In this document: in pieces, positions 15,378 to 26,914 of the stretch
Layout of the letters: every line of letters begins with the position of its first letter
Numbering within the stretch: position 1 is the first letter of the stretch
Assembly: GCA_902729315.2 (NCBI GenBank)
Contig: LR746272.1
Coordinates: 1,240,001 to 1,304,000, forward strand
DNA from: Spirodela intermedia
Lineage: Eukaryota; Streptophyta; Magnoliopsida; Alismatales; Araceae
Direction: 5' to 3'
Length of the DNA stretch: 64,000 nucleotides
Translations under genes and position numbers: made by a program
Notes under the pieces: generated by a model
Seen by the model: the letters and a program-made list of their open reading frames with translations, nothing else
Databases searched by the model: none
What the model was told of the DNA's origin: nothing

Positions 15378-15444
15378 CACGTGGACAACATAAAAAGGCT
15401 CTCCCACGGTAGCCCATGTGCATCTCTGCTTTGCATTACACGTG
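15378..15444 (+). promoter_or_regulatory. Paired G-boxes flanking a TATA-like element
   Basis: CACGTG occurs at 15378-15383 and 15439-15444, with acataaaaagg between them at 15389-15399. G-boxes are bound by bHLH and bZIP factors in plants. The arrangement looks like a core promoter pointing right, but no coding region follows within reach, so the call is tentative. Confidence 0.35.
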
Positions 15445-15800
15445 CGAACAGAACCAACCCGTCCACTCTCTCTATCTCTCCCTCCTCTCACTTGTCTCCT
15501 GCTTTTACTGTTCGAGCGTGAAAAAACTTGGAGGGCTTTGCAGGGAGGATGGCAGAAAGTTAAAAAAGACAAGAAAAAGGTGAAGGAAACAAAAAAATCC
15601 AGTCTTTTGACCCCGGACAGTGTGAAGACAGAGTCAAAACGGGTCTACTGTCGCTGCACTTTCTCTCCCCCACCTCCTCTCAGCCGTCATCACCACTCGC
15701 CTTTTTGTTTTACTCCGCACTTTACCCCCCCCCGTCCCTCCCCCTCTCCTTCTCGATCTCCATCTCTCATCTCTCTGGGGCACAAACCCTCTTTGTAGTG

Positions 15801-18800
15801 CTCTCTCCCACGCTCATTGTGTACACATCAAATCTGAACTCTTCAACATAGTTTATGATCGAACCCTTCGTCCAGAAGTTCATCAGAGTGAGGAGCGACC
15901 ATAGTTTCATGCATGGTTGGATGTCGATGGAATCTAATGCTGACATCTCCGGTTGCTTTAGACAAGCGTTTCGGAACAAAAAGGGCTACACATGGCCGAC
16001 TTTCAGCGGAATTATTTGCCCCTCTGGGACCATGGCTTTCGGCGTTCCCTTTCTCATACTAAAGGAGCATCCCCCACACACACCCGTATGCCTCTATGTG
16101 CCATGACTGATCGCCAAAGTCTCCAGCCAAAGCCTCCGTTTTCAGGCCGCTCTCGGGGCTCAGCGCACGCGGGGTTGCAGAGAGGGTGGGATACTACGGC
16201 GCTTGCATGGGCACGTAGAGAACGAAGGTCTCCACCGCTTTCGTTGTGCCCCCGGGCGTCGAGCATCGCCCTGTCGGCAAGCTCTCGTCGGATCATCTAG
16301 CTGATTCGTCAACCAGGATCTACCAATCCGAACCTTATGCACGTGCGTTGACACGACGGGTTCCAACCTGATCATTGTGTATGAATTTCTTGTGGAATAA
16401 TAATGCGCGTTTTAACTTCGTGAGATTTAACTGGTCCACAAGGGGACTGGGGTGTTGATCCGCAACGTTGTTCTCAGAGCCAACGTGGAATCTCTCCCTC
16501 GACCCTCGCCTTCATCATTTCCACGGCATTGTTCAAAATTAGATTGGTCCATCCGCCTTCGCTAGTCAATAATTGTGCACTTAGTGTACTCGAACTCATG
16601 GTTTGTCGCACAAATGCGTGGGAGTTGTGTTGTCTACATGCCTTCCGGTGAACTCCACTGTGGTGAGAGACAAAGCCAATAATTGATATTGGGGGTGTCT
16701 TCATGATCATTCATATTCCCTCCGGGGAGTGCTGCTTATCATGGCAGCGGCCATGTTTTAAGAATATTTCTTCATTTTTTATGTAAATTAAAGCTCCTCA
16801 ACATACCGTATGATTAATTATTGCAGTCTCCATGTGGGTACCGCGGAATTTCTATATTCTCCATCCGGGTAAGCTAACAAGTGGGATACGGCCAAGATGA
16901 AGGCTCGATGGCGACGACAGACCACCCAGGCAGTATCTCCAGCTTCTTCAGAAAGGAGGCTTCGTTTCCCTATCATATTTTCTTCCTTTCCATCAATTAA
17001 TTGCGGATCCAAGTATGTCCCCGCTCGGGAAAACCCACGGCTGGATCTCTCTGTTGGCGTCACGGAAGGTTACGAGCAGCTCAGGGCGTAGCGTTTGTCC
17101 AGTGCGAGTGGAAGGTGAGGAGGAAGGGGGGTGTCTTCTGGCTGTCTCTTCTGGAGAACAGTGGCATCTTATGGATCCATGTATCCACCGATCTCTCCGT
17201 GTATCCAGCCCTAACTGCAAACCCTTTTCCCCCTCCCCTCTCCGTAGTGACCCACCACCTTCCCACCCTCCATCTTTTTGTTTTTCCTCCATGAAGAAGG
17301 AAGCTTGGCTTTTCAGTCCCCGACATCGCCCATCTCCATCACTACCTGTTGTCAGCTTCCCCCTTTCCCCTACCCGCCCCCACCTCTCCGCCCATCTTTA
17401 AAAAAATCGTCGGCTCTCCAAAAAATGAGCAAAAATGATCATAAAAAAGTGGGATTGTTGCCATATTGTGAGCCTCCATCTTCATTTGTAATCCTCCTAA
17501 TTTGCATAGTCGAGGCCTCCATTTTTGCTCGTATCTCTGAAGATGACCAGAGTCAAATCCTGTTCTTTTTCAATGCATGAGTGCAAAAATAAAACGAGGA
17601 AATCGAACTAGTCCTCGGGAGAGTGCCCTTATCCAATCCTCCTCGGCATTATAAAACTAGAATATGTTATATACGTATATATAATATACGTGAATAGCGA
17701 TGCCCATATACGTCCGAAGCTAGAAAACCTGGCAAAATAGGGTACGCGAGGTATTGTACCCGACGTTTATACGTCGTGTCAGGACACATTTAATACGTGA
17801 ACAGTAGACCTGTTTGGCGTGGTTCGCTTTGGGAAAAGGAGACACGGGTGTGCTCCACTGGGGCACAGTTTAAGCCGGAGGAGCATTGAAACGTGGTCGC
17901 TGGGAGGCATACAACGTTGGCTCCTAAGAAAACAAGAAGCCGCATGCGAAGGCCTTTGAAGAAAGATGCCTGATTCCTCCTTGCCGAATATAATGACGTT
18001 TCCCTCTTAAACTCGATCTCATCTAGCCTTAGCCAAGGGCTGAAATCTCTAATTCTCTAAACCCTTTCGAGTAACAGATATATGGATGTGTTCGTTTTCT
18101 TCAATTTGGATCTTCCTTGTCTTGTTCGTGATTTCATGAAATTTGGTAGTGTTTATCTAGTTACTCGAAGAGAAATCCTTGAGGAATTCGAATGAGAAGA
18201 TGACACTAGAAGCCCACTCTGAATACATTTGGATGTGTGTATTTAAATATATTAAAACAGTTTAACTAGTTTGGAATGGATAATACCAGCCCAGCAGGTT
18301 CTTCCAGCTCCAAGCTGTAGTCTTTAAATCGTCCTAGAGGGCATACGCAGACCTTCCTTCACCAACCCAAGCTTCGTAGCATCATCCCCAAGCTAGAATA
18401 GCGTAAAGACGTTGTTTCGTCCCAGTCATTAGCGAGAAAGGCACTACAAATGTAAAGCACAAGGAATAGATTTGGAATGTTAATAAATGGGTTAGTGAAA
18501 ACAGAAGAAAAGATAGTGTCTCCATCAGGATTGGGCTCAGACCGCGATGAATAGATTCGGAATGATTGCCGTCAACATTCTCCCTGAGCCGATGCATGTG
18601 TAGGGAATCCCCCCCTCCCCACTCCACGCCTCTCTTGACCATTAAAGAAACTAAGCTTTACGATATGACACCGTGCATTAAAGCCATCTTCCATTAATAA
18701 AATCAAGGTAAACGAGATGACTGTCCGGTTGTTTATCTTCTTATAGAGGAGGGACGAGGGAGGAGCGTGGCTTCCCGCGAACATGCTTGGATGTAATGCC

Positions 18801-20227
18801 AAAAGTGCAGTTTCCTCTCAGGCTAGAGAAGAAAAAATAACGCCCCTATTGCACCCTCCGAACCAAAAAAACCTTCCCTGACGAGCGATCCGTGCTAACT
18901 AGGACCCGGAACACCCTTATTACTACACAACACTCGCTCTTCGGTTTCTGATTCTGGGCGCAGCTAATGCCCTGCAGAAGGAGAGATTTACAGAAAGGTA
19001 CCCTTTTTTTTGCCAGTCGGAGGCGTGCTTAAGCTACTAATCCCGTAGGAAGATGGGGGGAAGGTTCAAGAGGAAAAAAATATCAGAATGGATGCTCCCA
19101 TCTGCACGGCGCTGTTCATGAAGGTGGGTAGCTGCTTCTCCCCACCCCCCACCCCCTAACCCTCTTCTTTTGCATCTAGCAGTCACCAAACAAGACACGC
19201 CCACTGTCGGGTGTCCACTTCCACTTCATCTTCTTCCTCCTCACAGGAGCTGAGATGCGGTCACTCTCACAGCCTCCTTACATCGTCCCCCCCGGCCCTC
19301 GCCCCATTGGTTTGTCCGGACCCGCGGGGGGGAAAGCCGCACTGTCCGCACGTGGGTGACCGCAGACCCCATTAGGAAACTTCGCGTTATGATATCCATG
19401 ATGAAAAAGATTTTTCTTTTCTTTTGTTCCCTTACGGAGAGTACGTTAGGGCCCGAAGGTATGGAGGTATTGTACAAGGGCAAACTTTGGAGCGGGAGAG
19501 AGAGAGAGAGAATAATAGAAGACAGACTGCCTGTAGAACAGTAAGCAGACTAGTGGCGCAGAGAAATAGAGATTGCGCGAGAGAGAGAGAGAGAGAGATA
19601 GAGAGAGAGAGCTCACGTGTAACAGGGAGAGGGTCCGGGCTGAATAAATGAATGCAAATTACCGAAGAGGGTGATGAAATTATGGCGGCTCTTGTTTCTT
19701 TGTGGGGATGTCTTTTTTTCCTGTCCCACTGGCTCTTCTAGGTGGCTCAAGTTTCGAGTAATGTGATTGGGTCAGACGCCTCCTTCCCCCGCCCCCCTCT
19801 CACCCTTCCCTTACCGCAATCACTTGGAGGGAAATTATACCATTATTGTCATTGCTGATCCCATTTACTATTTATATTAAGTCCGTCGGAGCTAGAAAGA
19901 CACCACGGCAGTCCTCACTAGTCCCTCCACGAAAATCCCCAAGAAAGCTGCCCGCCCGAGGCTCGGAGAAAGCTGCCTCCGTCCTCCTTTTATCTGGGTT
20001 CTCTCTTCTTCGAGCTTTCTATGTGGGTGTCTGACGATCGAGAGAAAGAAATATTGAAGGGCTCAGGCAAGGGGAAAGGGAGGAGAAGAGAGCGAGACCC
20101 CTCCCGCTACCTTCATCCTCTCCTCTGGGAACATCTAAACGTTTGTTGCGCAGCCCGCCGTCGCTTCACGTTCGGTAAAGTCGGGGAACGGAAATCGGAA
20201 ACCCTCCTCCGGCTCACCTCAAGGGAG
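15801..20227. other. Intergenic region and long 5' flank of the IDD gene
   Basis: About 4.4 kb without a supported gene. It has pyrimidine-rich patches near 17220-17400 and GA tracts at 19496-19511 and 19579-19610. The final part must include the leader of the IDD gene at 20339. Open frames here are short, overlap on both strands and resemble no family. Confidence 0.45.
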
Positions 20228-20275
20228 ATGCTGATGCAACAGATGCAGATGAACAGGGTGAGGCAAGGCGTTTAG
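20228..20275 (+). other. Upstream open reading frame in the IDD leader
   Basis: An ATG at 20228 opens a 15-codon frame (MLMQQMQMNRVRQGV) that stops at 20275, 63 bases before the IDD start codon. The same frame extends upstream in-frame to an ATG at 20021. If transcribed, it would be a uORF able to lower translation of the main protein. Whether the leader reaches this far is not shown by the sequence. Confidence 0.4.
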
Positions 20276-20338
20276 ACATAGGGGAGTGGAGATTTGAATT
20301 ACCCCCAAATTGCGAGAACCCAAGATCTCTCTCCCTCT

Positions 20339-21342
20339 ATGTTTAGCTCCCCCACGCCGTCAATGGCTTCATCCCTCCTCGGCAACACTAACAACGCCAC
20401 CATGTCTTCCTCCTCCGTGCCCCCTCAGCCCTTCGCCTGCCTGGACAATGCATCCAACAACCCCACCAACGGCGGAGGCGGCGTTGGCAGCAAACGGAAG
20501 CGTAGGCCAGCCGGAACTCCAGGTACTTCCTTGCACACGCTTGAATCCCCGAATTGCTGTGAATTCGATTGGTGTTCAGTTGAACTTAAAATAATGACGC
20601 CGATGATCATCTCCTGACCATCTGATGTTGATATCACTAGACCCTGACGCGGAGGTGGTGTCGCTGTCGCCGAAGACGCTGCTGGAGTCGGACCGGTACG
20701 TGTGCGAGATCTGTGGCCAGGGGTTCCAGAGGGACCAGAACCTGCAGATGCACCGGCGGAGGCACAAGGTACCATGGAAGCTGCTTAAGAGGGAGACACC
20801 GGAGGTGAAGAAGAGGGTTTTCGTCTGCCCGGAGCCCAGTTGTCTGCACCATGACCCCTGCCACGCCCTCGGCGATCTAGTCGGCATCAAGAAGCACTAC
20901 CGGCGGAAGCACTCCAACCACAAGCAATGGGTCTGCGGCAAGTGCTCCAAGGCCTACGCCGTCCAGTCTGACTACAAGGCTCACCTCAAGACCTGCGGTA
21001 CCCGCGGCCACTCATGCGACTGCGGCCGCGTCTTCTCCCGGTCCGATCCTCCTTCACGACGTCTCCTCCTTCCTCCGTAAACTTTAACTCCTTTCTTGTA
21101 TATTCTCTCCCATTTCCCATACAAACACGGAATTTAAATCGAATTGAGGTGCCCATAACCGTAATATGATTATAGACCCACCAAAACACAAAGTATCTTA
21201 GATAACACGGTCACATTACCAGTTCTTATTAATTCTTTTTTCTTTGATAATCGTCAGTATTTGGTCTAGGCAAAGTGGTGTGCTTTTTCAAGTATGGAGT
21301 TTCTTTAATATGCGTTTCGCTGATTTTAGTTGTGAAGTTTAT

Positions 21343-21428
<86 letters not shown>

Positions 21429-22559
21429 CTTAGTTATAACCTTTTTTCTGGGTTTGCTATGCTGAGTCTTGATCACCTCAGCGCGTCTGATCGATTCGTC
21501 ATGCTTTCACATCTTTCAATCGAAGTCGAAATTCCCGGAAACAATATACATCGGGTGACTCCAATGTTGATTCATTTAATCTCTCCTCTCCCATTCAGTT
21601 CTCCTTATCTGATCTCGTTCCCGAGATCATTTTCATTCTTATCGGCCTTCTCCTTGTTTTCTGTGTTATCTGATGGGAAGCCCGATTCAGTTTTCAATCA
21701 CTTCTGCATTCGACTAAGCTGGTTACAACCTGCAGAGTAGAGAGCTTCATCGAACACCAAGACGCTTGCCATGCTAGCCGAGCGCGGGCGGAGTTGCAGG
21801 CCTCCCAGACCGCCTGTCTCTCGAGGACCGCCTCCAGTCCTAGTCCCTCCAGTGAGACCAAATTCACCGCCGCTGCATGGCAGTCCCTCCACATGCCGCT
21901 CCCCGCGACCGCCATCTTCTTGCACCAGCACGACCAGAACATATCTCCAGCGTCCGACTACCAGTACCAGCGCCGGGCTCATGTCCCCGAACTCCAGCTC
22001 CTGCCCTCGGCGCCGTCCAACGTCCTCTCTTCCGTCTCCCCTTCGGCGCCCTCCCCCGAGTCCGACGACACCCACGACACCCAGCTTCAGCTTTCCATCG
22101 GCTCCAGCGTCGGACCCATCGACGAAAAGGCGGCGATCCCGCCGACCGGCACCACCGTTGACGACCCTGCACTGGCGGCGGGGAGACTCAAGGAGGAGGT
22201 CCACGATCAGCTGCGGATAGCCATGGTAGAGAGGGCGATGGCAGACGAGGCGAGGCAGCAGGCCGTGCGGCAGATAGAGCTAGCGGAGCAGGAATTCGCG
22301 AACGCCAAGCGGATCCGGCAGCAGGCTCAAGCGGAGCTCAACAAGGCCCACGTTCTCAGAGACCATGCCATCAAGCAGATAAACTCCACGCTTCTGCAGA
22401 TCACCTGCCAGTCCTGCAAGCAGCATTTCCGAGCCAAGGCAGTGGTGACCCCTGAGGAGCACTCCATTGCTGTCAGCTACATGTCATCCATCATGACCGA
22501 AGGTGAAGGAGAGAACAACAATAACAGGAATCATCAGGGGAAGATCTCCACCAACGCAT

Positions 22560-22561
<2 letters not shown>
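20339..22561 (+). CDS. IDD: INDETERMINATE-domain C2H2 zinc-finger transcription factor, SGR5/IDD14-16/LPA1 type
   Basis: Three exons, 20339-20522, 20641-21040 and 21736-22561, join in phase to about 469 residues. An N-terminal [10 protein letters not shown] nuclear signal precedes the ID domain: C2H2 finger 1 ([20 protein letters not shown]), C2H2 finger 2 ([20 protein letters not shown]), a C2HC finger ([20 protein letters not shown]) and a final C2HC finger ([11 protein letters not shown] joined to [11 protein letters not shown] across intron 2). The C-terminus has a long alanine/glutamine-rich coiled coil ([20 protein letters not shown]) followed by [17 protein letters not shown], which marks the subgroup of Arabidopsis SGR5/IDD15, IDD14, IDD16 and rice LPA1. 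These factors act in the nucleus on shoot gravitropism, branch or tiller angle and auxin-related genes. Which member it is cannot be decided. Confidence 0.95.
21347..21422. repeat. Compound (TC)n(AC)n microsatellite in IDD intron 2
   Basis: About 40 bases of TC (21347-21386) run directly into about 36 bases of AC (21387-21422) within the 695-base second intron. Confidence 0.97.

Positions 22562-22612
<51 letters not shown>
22562..22612. repeat. (CT)25 directly after the IDD stop codon
   Basis: The tract starts one base after the TAG at 22559-22561, so it would be the first part of the 3' untranslated region. Confidence 0.97.
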
Positions 22613-22616
<4 letters not shown>

Positions 22617-22810
22617 GATACAACAGTTTCTCTTGTTTCAATAATCTCACAGCTTTGAGTATTTCATTTCCCTCTTCTCGTCGTTTTTTCCCCATCTCTC
22701 GTTATCCATGATCACTGTAATCAGGTATGGTGCCGACGATGGTTGATGAACGAGGTGTTTATTTGTAACACGCGATCTTCTCCTCGTCTCATTTCAAATT
22801 TTTTTATTTA

Positions 22811-22985
22811 TTTGAAAGAAGGGGGATGCTGATCTTGATGATGATGTTTTCGTAGTTTTCTCTTCCATTGAACATTTTCTCAAGCATTTTTTCAACCTTT
22901 GGAGAAGTCTGTCGTAACAAGGAAAATGGTGTCACGAATACCTCTCTCTCCCTCCCCTCCCTCCTTCCCTCCCCCCTCCTCTCCC

Positions 22986-23052
<67 letters not shown>

Positions 23053-23215
23053 ATATACTTGATTCTGCCTTGAGCATTACCTGGCAGTACCCTAGTTGAA
23101 AGAAGGGCGACTCGGATCTTGATGACAATGTTTCCTCGCTTTTCTCTCCCGCTTGACATTTTACAAGGTATTGTTTGAATCTTTAAGGAGGTTTTCCAGA
23201 CAAAGGAAGATTATT

Positions 23216-23259
<44 letters not shown>

Positions 23260-23325
23260 CCTCTCTCTCGCTCTCACTCACCCACTGTGATTCTGTCTTG
23301 AGCGTTATCTAGTGGGTTCCCGAGT
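22811..23325. repeat. Diverged tandem duplication of about 230-285 bases downstream of IDD
   Basis: Unit 1 (about 22811-23094) and unit 2 (about 23095-23325) share, in the same order: ttgaaagaaggg; atcttgatgatgatgtt or atcttgatgacaatgtt; ttttctctt or ttttctctcc; gaacatttt or gacatttta; a CT microsatellite; gattctgccttgagcattacctgg or gattctgtcttgagcgttatctag; and an accctag or cccgag end. The repeats inside differ: CT then TA in unit 1, CT then CA in unit 2. No coding capacity. Confidence 0.8.
22989..23050. repeat. Compound (CT)n(AT)n microsatellite
   Basis: About 30 bases of CT lead into about 32 bases of alternating AT, inside the first unit of the tandem duplication. Confidence 0.95.
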
Positions 23326-23741
23326 TGATGGAACTGATTCAGAGGACTATTCAAACGTGAATCTGCTTCTCCCAGTTCGTCCTCCCTTCCTACTATTGTA
23401 GGAGGAATTTTTTTATAAGCGACTACTGTTTGAGGAGGCTGGAGGAGGGTGCGGAGGTGAACAACAAACAACTGTAGGGCTTCTGTCTTGAGGTTGACCA
23501 TTATTTGACGGGCAGATGTGGACAGCAGTAGTCCTCTGAGACGCGAAGCCGTTCCCATTAGTGGAGGAGCGGCGTCCACACGCACATATACGCGCTGAGA
23601 GATTTAAAGTGTGGCCATCTCTCTTCAATGAAGATCTGCACGGCCCCGCACGCCAACATATATGCAAAATCTTAAATACGTACAGTACAACCAAGTGCCA
23701 TGGTTTTCAGTGCCGCCCTACAAGAGACAGAGCTTTGTCAC

Positions 23742-23745
<4 letters not shown>

Positions 23746-23803
<58 letters not shown>

Positions 23804-23822
23804 TCTCACACACACACACATA
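23746..23822. repeat. Compound (CT)n(CA)n microsatellite
   Basis: CT repeats from about 23746 to 23786 run into CA repeats, which are interrupted once by tct near 23803. Confidence 0.95.
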
Positions 23823-25404
23823 CACACGCATAAATAAACATGTACGCCTCTGCGAGAAAGGCAGTGACAGGGAGGGGCGAGCATCTTTGATAAAAGAAGA
23901 GACAGCATACTGGTGGTCTTTTACGAGTGGAACTCCCTGTCGTCACTTCTCCCTCCCACCCCGCCCCCACCCCCTCCCCCCCCGCCCCCCTTCGGCCTTT
24001 ATCCGTGTAAACTGCGATTTTTCGAAAATGAGAAAGATGAGGGTTTAGATGTAGAGACAGTTTTAACGGCGTAGAGCGAGAAAGAGACAGAGAGGTGGGA
24101 GAGAGTGGGGTTCACTGAGCCAATAGGTTCCTGTTTCTCTTTTCCGTCGACCAATGGGTCATTTGATGGAGGCCACTTTCCAGCTCTCTTTCGGGGACTC
24201 TTTCTTCCTTCCTATCCGGTCTCTCGTCGTTGCACAGTGGGCGGCATGCAGCCCCGCTCCTCATGGGCGTCTCGCAGACGACTACCCTAGCCTGGCTACT
24301 CTATGGGAGGGCGAAACACCCCAACAAACCCCGTCTTAGGCGTGTTTAAACTCTTCTCTACATGAGCATTTGCCTTCCGGAGGAGGTAGCATAGTCCCTC
24401 TCCCTTTTGTCTTCTCACGCACAACATTGACATGTAGTGAAGTCGGATGAGAATACCGTGGCCTTATTCGAGCAAGTCGTCAAGAACAGTGTAGAGACGC
24501 GGAAGAACTGCGACCAGCTTTGGGCGTCGGCCATCTCGAGGTCCGACCATGGTCGAGCACGTTCTCCCTCTTGACCTTCGCGTTTTTGTCCTCAGATGAC
24601 TTCATTCAGTTGTTTCATACAATAACTCGCAATGACCTAAATAATTAGCGGCATTCGTGAAGGGTCCTGCCATTTGCGAAGGAAAACGTAAAACATTGAC
24701 ATTGAGAGTTTAAAAACATCACCTTCTCATTATTCCCTGCTTGTCGATGCACTATGTCTTGGCCGCATTCAACCATTCCTCCTGGGAGTAAGCTTGCTAG
24801 ATCTTGGTATTTCTTAACGAAGGGGGAGAAAGCCACTCGGGATTTATTGGTCTACATCCCAGTTTCAACTCAACATGTGATTCATTCTATTTCCTTTTTA
24901 GGGATTTCCAGATGTCAACCCTCAGTCACATACCTAATGGAAAATTATCGTTCGTTGTTTTCAAAACGATCATTATCCTCGTAAAAAAAGTGCGTATATG
25001 TCTTTCTAAGGCCTGTTACTTATTGATCCATGACCTGACTCGTTGACACAAATTTCAAGTGACTAGAATACATGGAAACCATAGCGAACTCATGCCATAA
25101 AATGTTCACATTATTGGCTACCAGCCATTCCTAGGCTGCCCACCAACGTGATCCATGTTGACAAAAAGAGATAGAAGGAAATAAGATTGCCCTAATACAA
25201 TGTTATCAAAGAGCTAGAGACGGTAACAAAGTAGAACTGATATCATGTTGGCAAAGAAAGAGAGAAAATAAGAAGGTGGCGATATCATATTAACAAGGGA
25301 GAGAGAAAGGCGGCGAGAAAGGAAGACGAGAGAGGGAGAATGGACGAAAGGCCACCCTAAGCCAAGCCCTGTAAAACCCTCACATAATGTTACTAGGACT
25401 AAAT

Positions 25405-25488
25405 ATGGCAAGCCCATAAACATAGCAAGGACCAAGACATGGCAAGCCCAGAAACCAACATATGGCAAGCCCATAAACGTAGCAAGAC
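25405..25488. repeat. Three short direct repeats
   Basis: The unit atggcaagcccataaac begins at 25405 and 25462, with a one-base variant (cag for cat) at 25439. Copies one and three continue with a matching catagcaag or gtagcaag. Confidence 0.85.
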
Positions 25489-26914
25489 TATATCTAACAA
25501 TCCACACAAAATGTGATCAATAATAAGATACGAACCATAGGTTTCAAACAAGCTGGTAAGATGAAACACGATTAATATATGCTCCGTTTAAAACATCGAT
25601 AGATAGTGTCCGTGGTCACAACTACTGGCCGATCGATGGTAGATGAGTCACGACTGATAGAATTTGATTCAAATGCCAATACTCAAAGTGTAACATTGCT
25701 CCTCCACAAAAATGGATATCCATGCCTTTTTTGTCTATTAGTCGGTGGTAAGACGAAATAGGAGGGTTATGAGCACTATTTTCTGGCTAAGTATTCTGCC
25801 CTCCATACTCTTTATAGCTCAGACATAATTTGGATTTGGCCATAGTGATCCTTTTGGGTACCAGTTCTTGGCCTCTGTGGTCACATTTCAGATGCATATC
25901 ATGATAAATGGCCTGGTTGCACACCCACCCAGTTGCTCAGTTCTATTGACACAATAAACAACGCGTTGACATTGTGGTAATCGATACAACACCTCCTCCC
26001 ATTTGACTTGATCTTTTAACAGTGAAGAGCTCAAGCTCCCACCATGCGACAACGTTCCATAGAAAAATTGGGTGGGAGAAGAAAAATATTTATACTAAAT
26101 ATTTAATGTCTCGGTTGAGCTAAGCTGAAATTTACACGTAAAAATAAGAAATAATGTCATTTAGATGTTCTCGGAAACGATCATCACTCTCTCCTAACGG
26201 ATTCGGGAGACTGTACCATGTCTTTAGATCGATATGATCAGCTATTCTCAGCTTCAGCATAATATTTTGACCATCCAGCGCTGGTCAACAGTGCATGAAA
26301 AAAAATATTCGCTAAGTTCTGTTTCTTTTCTAGACCTACTGCCACCGAGTCCGATAGCCTCGAATCGACAATCTGAATCGCAAGAAACCCGTGCGAAATC
26401 GAATGGTGATTTCCCCAATTTCTATCAATTCAAAGGCCCTCGAAATGTATACAACTGATTCGATGTCTTCTCTAAGATGGTCAACCGTAATGATCTCTCG
26501 CTCCAAACTGGACCGGGGGAGTGGAGGATCCCCGGAGAGCGTTAATGGGCCCCGTCCATGGGCTATTTTGAGCGTTGAAGACGGCCACCACGAAAACACA
26601 ACGGCCCGGAAAAGAAGGGCCAACTGCCCCGACACAGCACACCCGCCCCACCACAGGACCAAGTAGAACGGAAGAACGCTGCATGTCGCAGCAGCGCGAG
26701 GCGAAGGCTTCAACGAGGAAGAAGACGAGGGCTCAAGAATCGCAGAAAGGCCTCGCCTCCCCCGTTCGCCGGCCGGCCTTCGGGACCGTTGTTCCTCGCT
26801 ATGAGGCCCGATCTTCTCCTCGACCCATGATGCTTCTTCTCGTCCTCCTTCCGGAAATCTAACCCGGGGGATGACGGAGCTCAGGGACGAGGGAGAAGAA
26901 GTAGAAGGAAGAAT

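Larger units (their letters stand above)
13400..15800. other. GC-rich, gene-poor, promoter-like stretch
   Basis: Base composition rises sharply here, with C runs (18 Cs at 14087-14104), pyrimidine-rich patches and several CACGTG G-boxes (14727-14732, 15378-15383, 15439-15444). A TATA-like acataaaaagg sits at 15389-15399, six bases after the second G-box. No open frame on either strand shows a protein family. It may be a promoter or leader exon for a transcript I cannot resolve, or distal regulatory DNA of the IDD gene 5 kb away. Confidence 0.35.
23326..26914. other. Intergenic region, no supported gene
   Basis: About 3.6 kb. It contains a compound CT/CA microsatellite at 23746-23822, a C-rich patch near 23955-23992, and three copies of an atggcaagccca unit at 25405, 25439 and 25462. 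From 25000 to 26300 the DNA is AT-rich and featureless. The last 300 bases before 26915 are GC-rich and likely contain the ANTH gene promoter and leader. Confidence 0.5.
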
